A stretch of 64,000 bases of DNA from Symbiodinium natans (Eukaryota; Sar; Dinophyceae; Suessiales; Symbiodiniaceae). The notes under the pieces were generated by a model, which saw only the letters and a program-made list of their open reading frames with translations, was not told where the DNA came from and ran no database searches. The stretch is taken from positions 1,089,085 through 1,153,084 of the forward strand of contig CAJNDS010000224.1 in the NCBI GenBank assembly GCA_905221605.1, given 5' to 3'. Positions 63,583 through 64,000 of this stretch are shown piece after piece. Position numbers and translations under genes: made by a program. Numbering within the stretch: the first letter of the stretch is position 1; each line of letters starts with the position of its first letter.

Positions 63583-63608
63583 AGCGAGTCTATGGTTTGG
63601 GGTTCAGA

Positions 63609-63705
63609 CTTGGGATGTTCCCACTTATACTAACAGTCCTTCATAGGGATTAGAGTACCCCCTATTATCCCTGGTAACTGTTAGTATGAGGGGGAACATC
63701 CCAAG
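63609..63705 (+). mobile_element. palindromic family 2 element
   Basis: ACTTGGGATGTTCCCACTTA at the left and TATGAGGGGGAACATCCCAA at the right. The centre is AGTCCTTCATAGGGATTAGA. The best-preserved copy of the family. Confidence 0.9.
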
Positions 63706-63825
63706 TTTAGGCCTTTAAGCTCAGGATTTGGGTTTAGGCTTGAGTCCCCAAGGCCGGTTCTGAAGCCAAGATAACCTCGGAACCCTAAGACCTGAGAACC
63801 CTTAAAACCCTACAACCCTAAACCC

Positions 63826-63942
63826 TTGGGATGCTCCCCCCTATCTAGTTACACAAACCGTCCTTAAGAGGGATTATAGGGATTATCATAGGGTGTACGA
63901 TGGTCCCTATTAAGGACAGGTAGCCTAATGGGGAACACCCCA
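63826..63942 (+). mobile_element. palindromic family 2 element
   Basis: TTGGGATGCTCCCCCCTATC at the left and GCCTAATGGGGAACACCCCAA at the right. Only 120 bp downstream of the previous copy. Confidence 0.88.
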
Positions 63943-64000
63943 ACCCTAAGCGTCTAAACCTGAAACGCGCCTTCAACTCACCTTTCTTTGCCCCGCCGTT

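Noticed and set aside
1-64000. tRNA or rRNA genes
   Set aside because: I saw no cloverleaf with A/B boxes and no conserved rRNA segment while reading both strands, but a covariance-model scan was not possible.

Overview
The window is eukaryotic nuclear DNA saturated with plant-type telomeric repeats (CCCTAAA/TTTAGGG and many local variants). They form dozens of interstitial arrays, not a chromosome end. Long contiguous ORFs are almost all translations of simple repeats. Coding potential survives as short islands of about 8-220 bp. When the islands are joined in order they give continuous frames, always on the + strand. One-way gene order, tiny exons in long repeat-filled introns, mixed GT/GC/GA intron starts and TTTAGGG-type telomeric DNA together suggest an alveolate, most likely a dinoflagellate. 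This is an inference; I cannot name a species.

Layout. (1) About 0.2-13.15 kb: islands of an unrecognised protein, with a purine microsatellite (0.4-0.9 kb), a G/C-rich satellite (9.95-11.07 kb) and a minisatellite inside its introns. (2) About 14.0-28.7 kb: a secreted or lysosomal-type alpha/beta-hydrolase peptidase of the TAP/S33 family. About 24 islands carry the oxyanion motif HCGGPG, the nucleophile elbow GMSYG, the acid region NLYDPAC, the catalytic His in GVGHC and a proper C-terminal end with stop. (3) About 30.7-46.95 kb: a DHHC-type protein palmitoyltransferase ([35 protein letters not shown]). Its introns hold a 0.9-kb ACACAGAG microsatellite and, at 41.3-42.6 kb, an intronless membrane-protein-like block. 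(4) About 48.6-63.4 kb and beyond: a long unrecognised protein with a possible membrane helix, a helical region and a CxxC motif.

Main observation. Exon ends are marked by short direct repeats of 2-10 nt. The same sequence occurs at the end of one exon and at the start of the next, and deleting one copy plus everything between keeps the reading frame. Examples are TTGCAGGAAG (10), TGCTACTTGG (10), GAGACGGA (8), ACCGAAGC (8) and CCAGGAC (7). Between the repeats the intron typically begins with a TTTAGGG array and ends with a CCCTAAA array, so its RNA could fold into a long telomeric-repeat hairpin that brings the exon ends together. The direct repeats look like target-site duplications of inserted introns. 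They also resemble the non-canonical introns known from euglenids and the introner elements known from some dinoflagellates. I know of no described introns whose inverted repeats are telomeric.

The rest is non-autonomous palindromic elements (at least nine families, several with 2-7 copies here), microsatellites and arrays of variant telomeric repeats. Exon coordinates are hand-derived. Because of the direct repeats, each boundary can slide by the repeat length.
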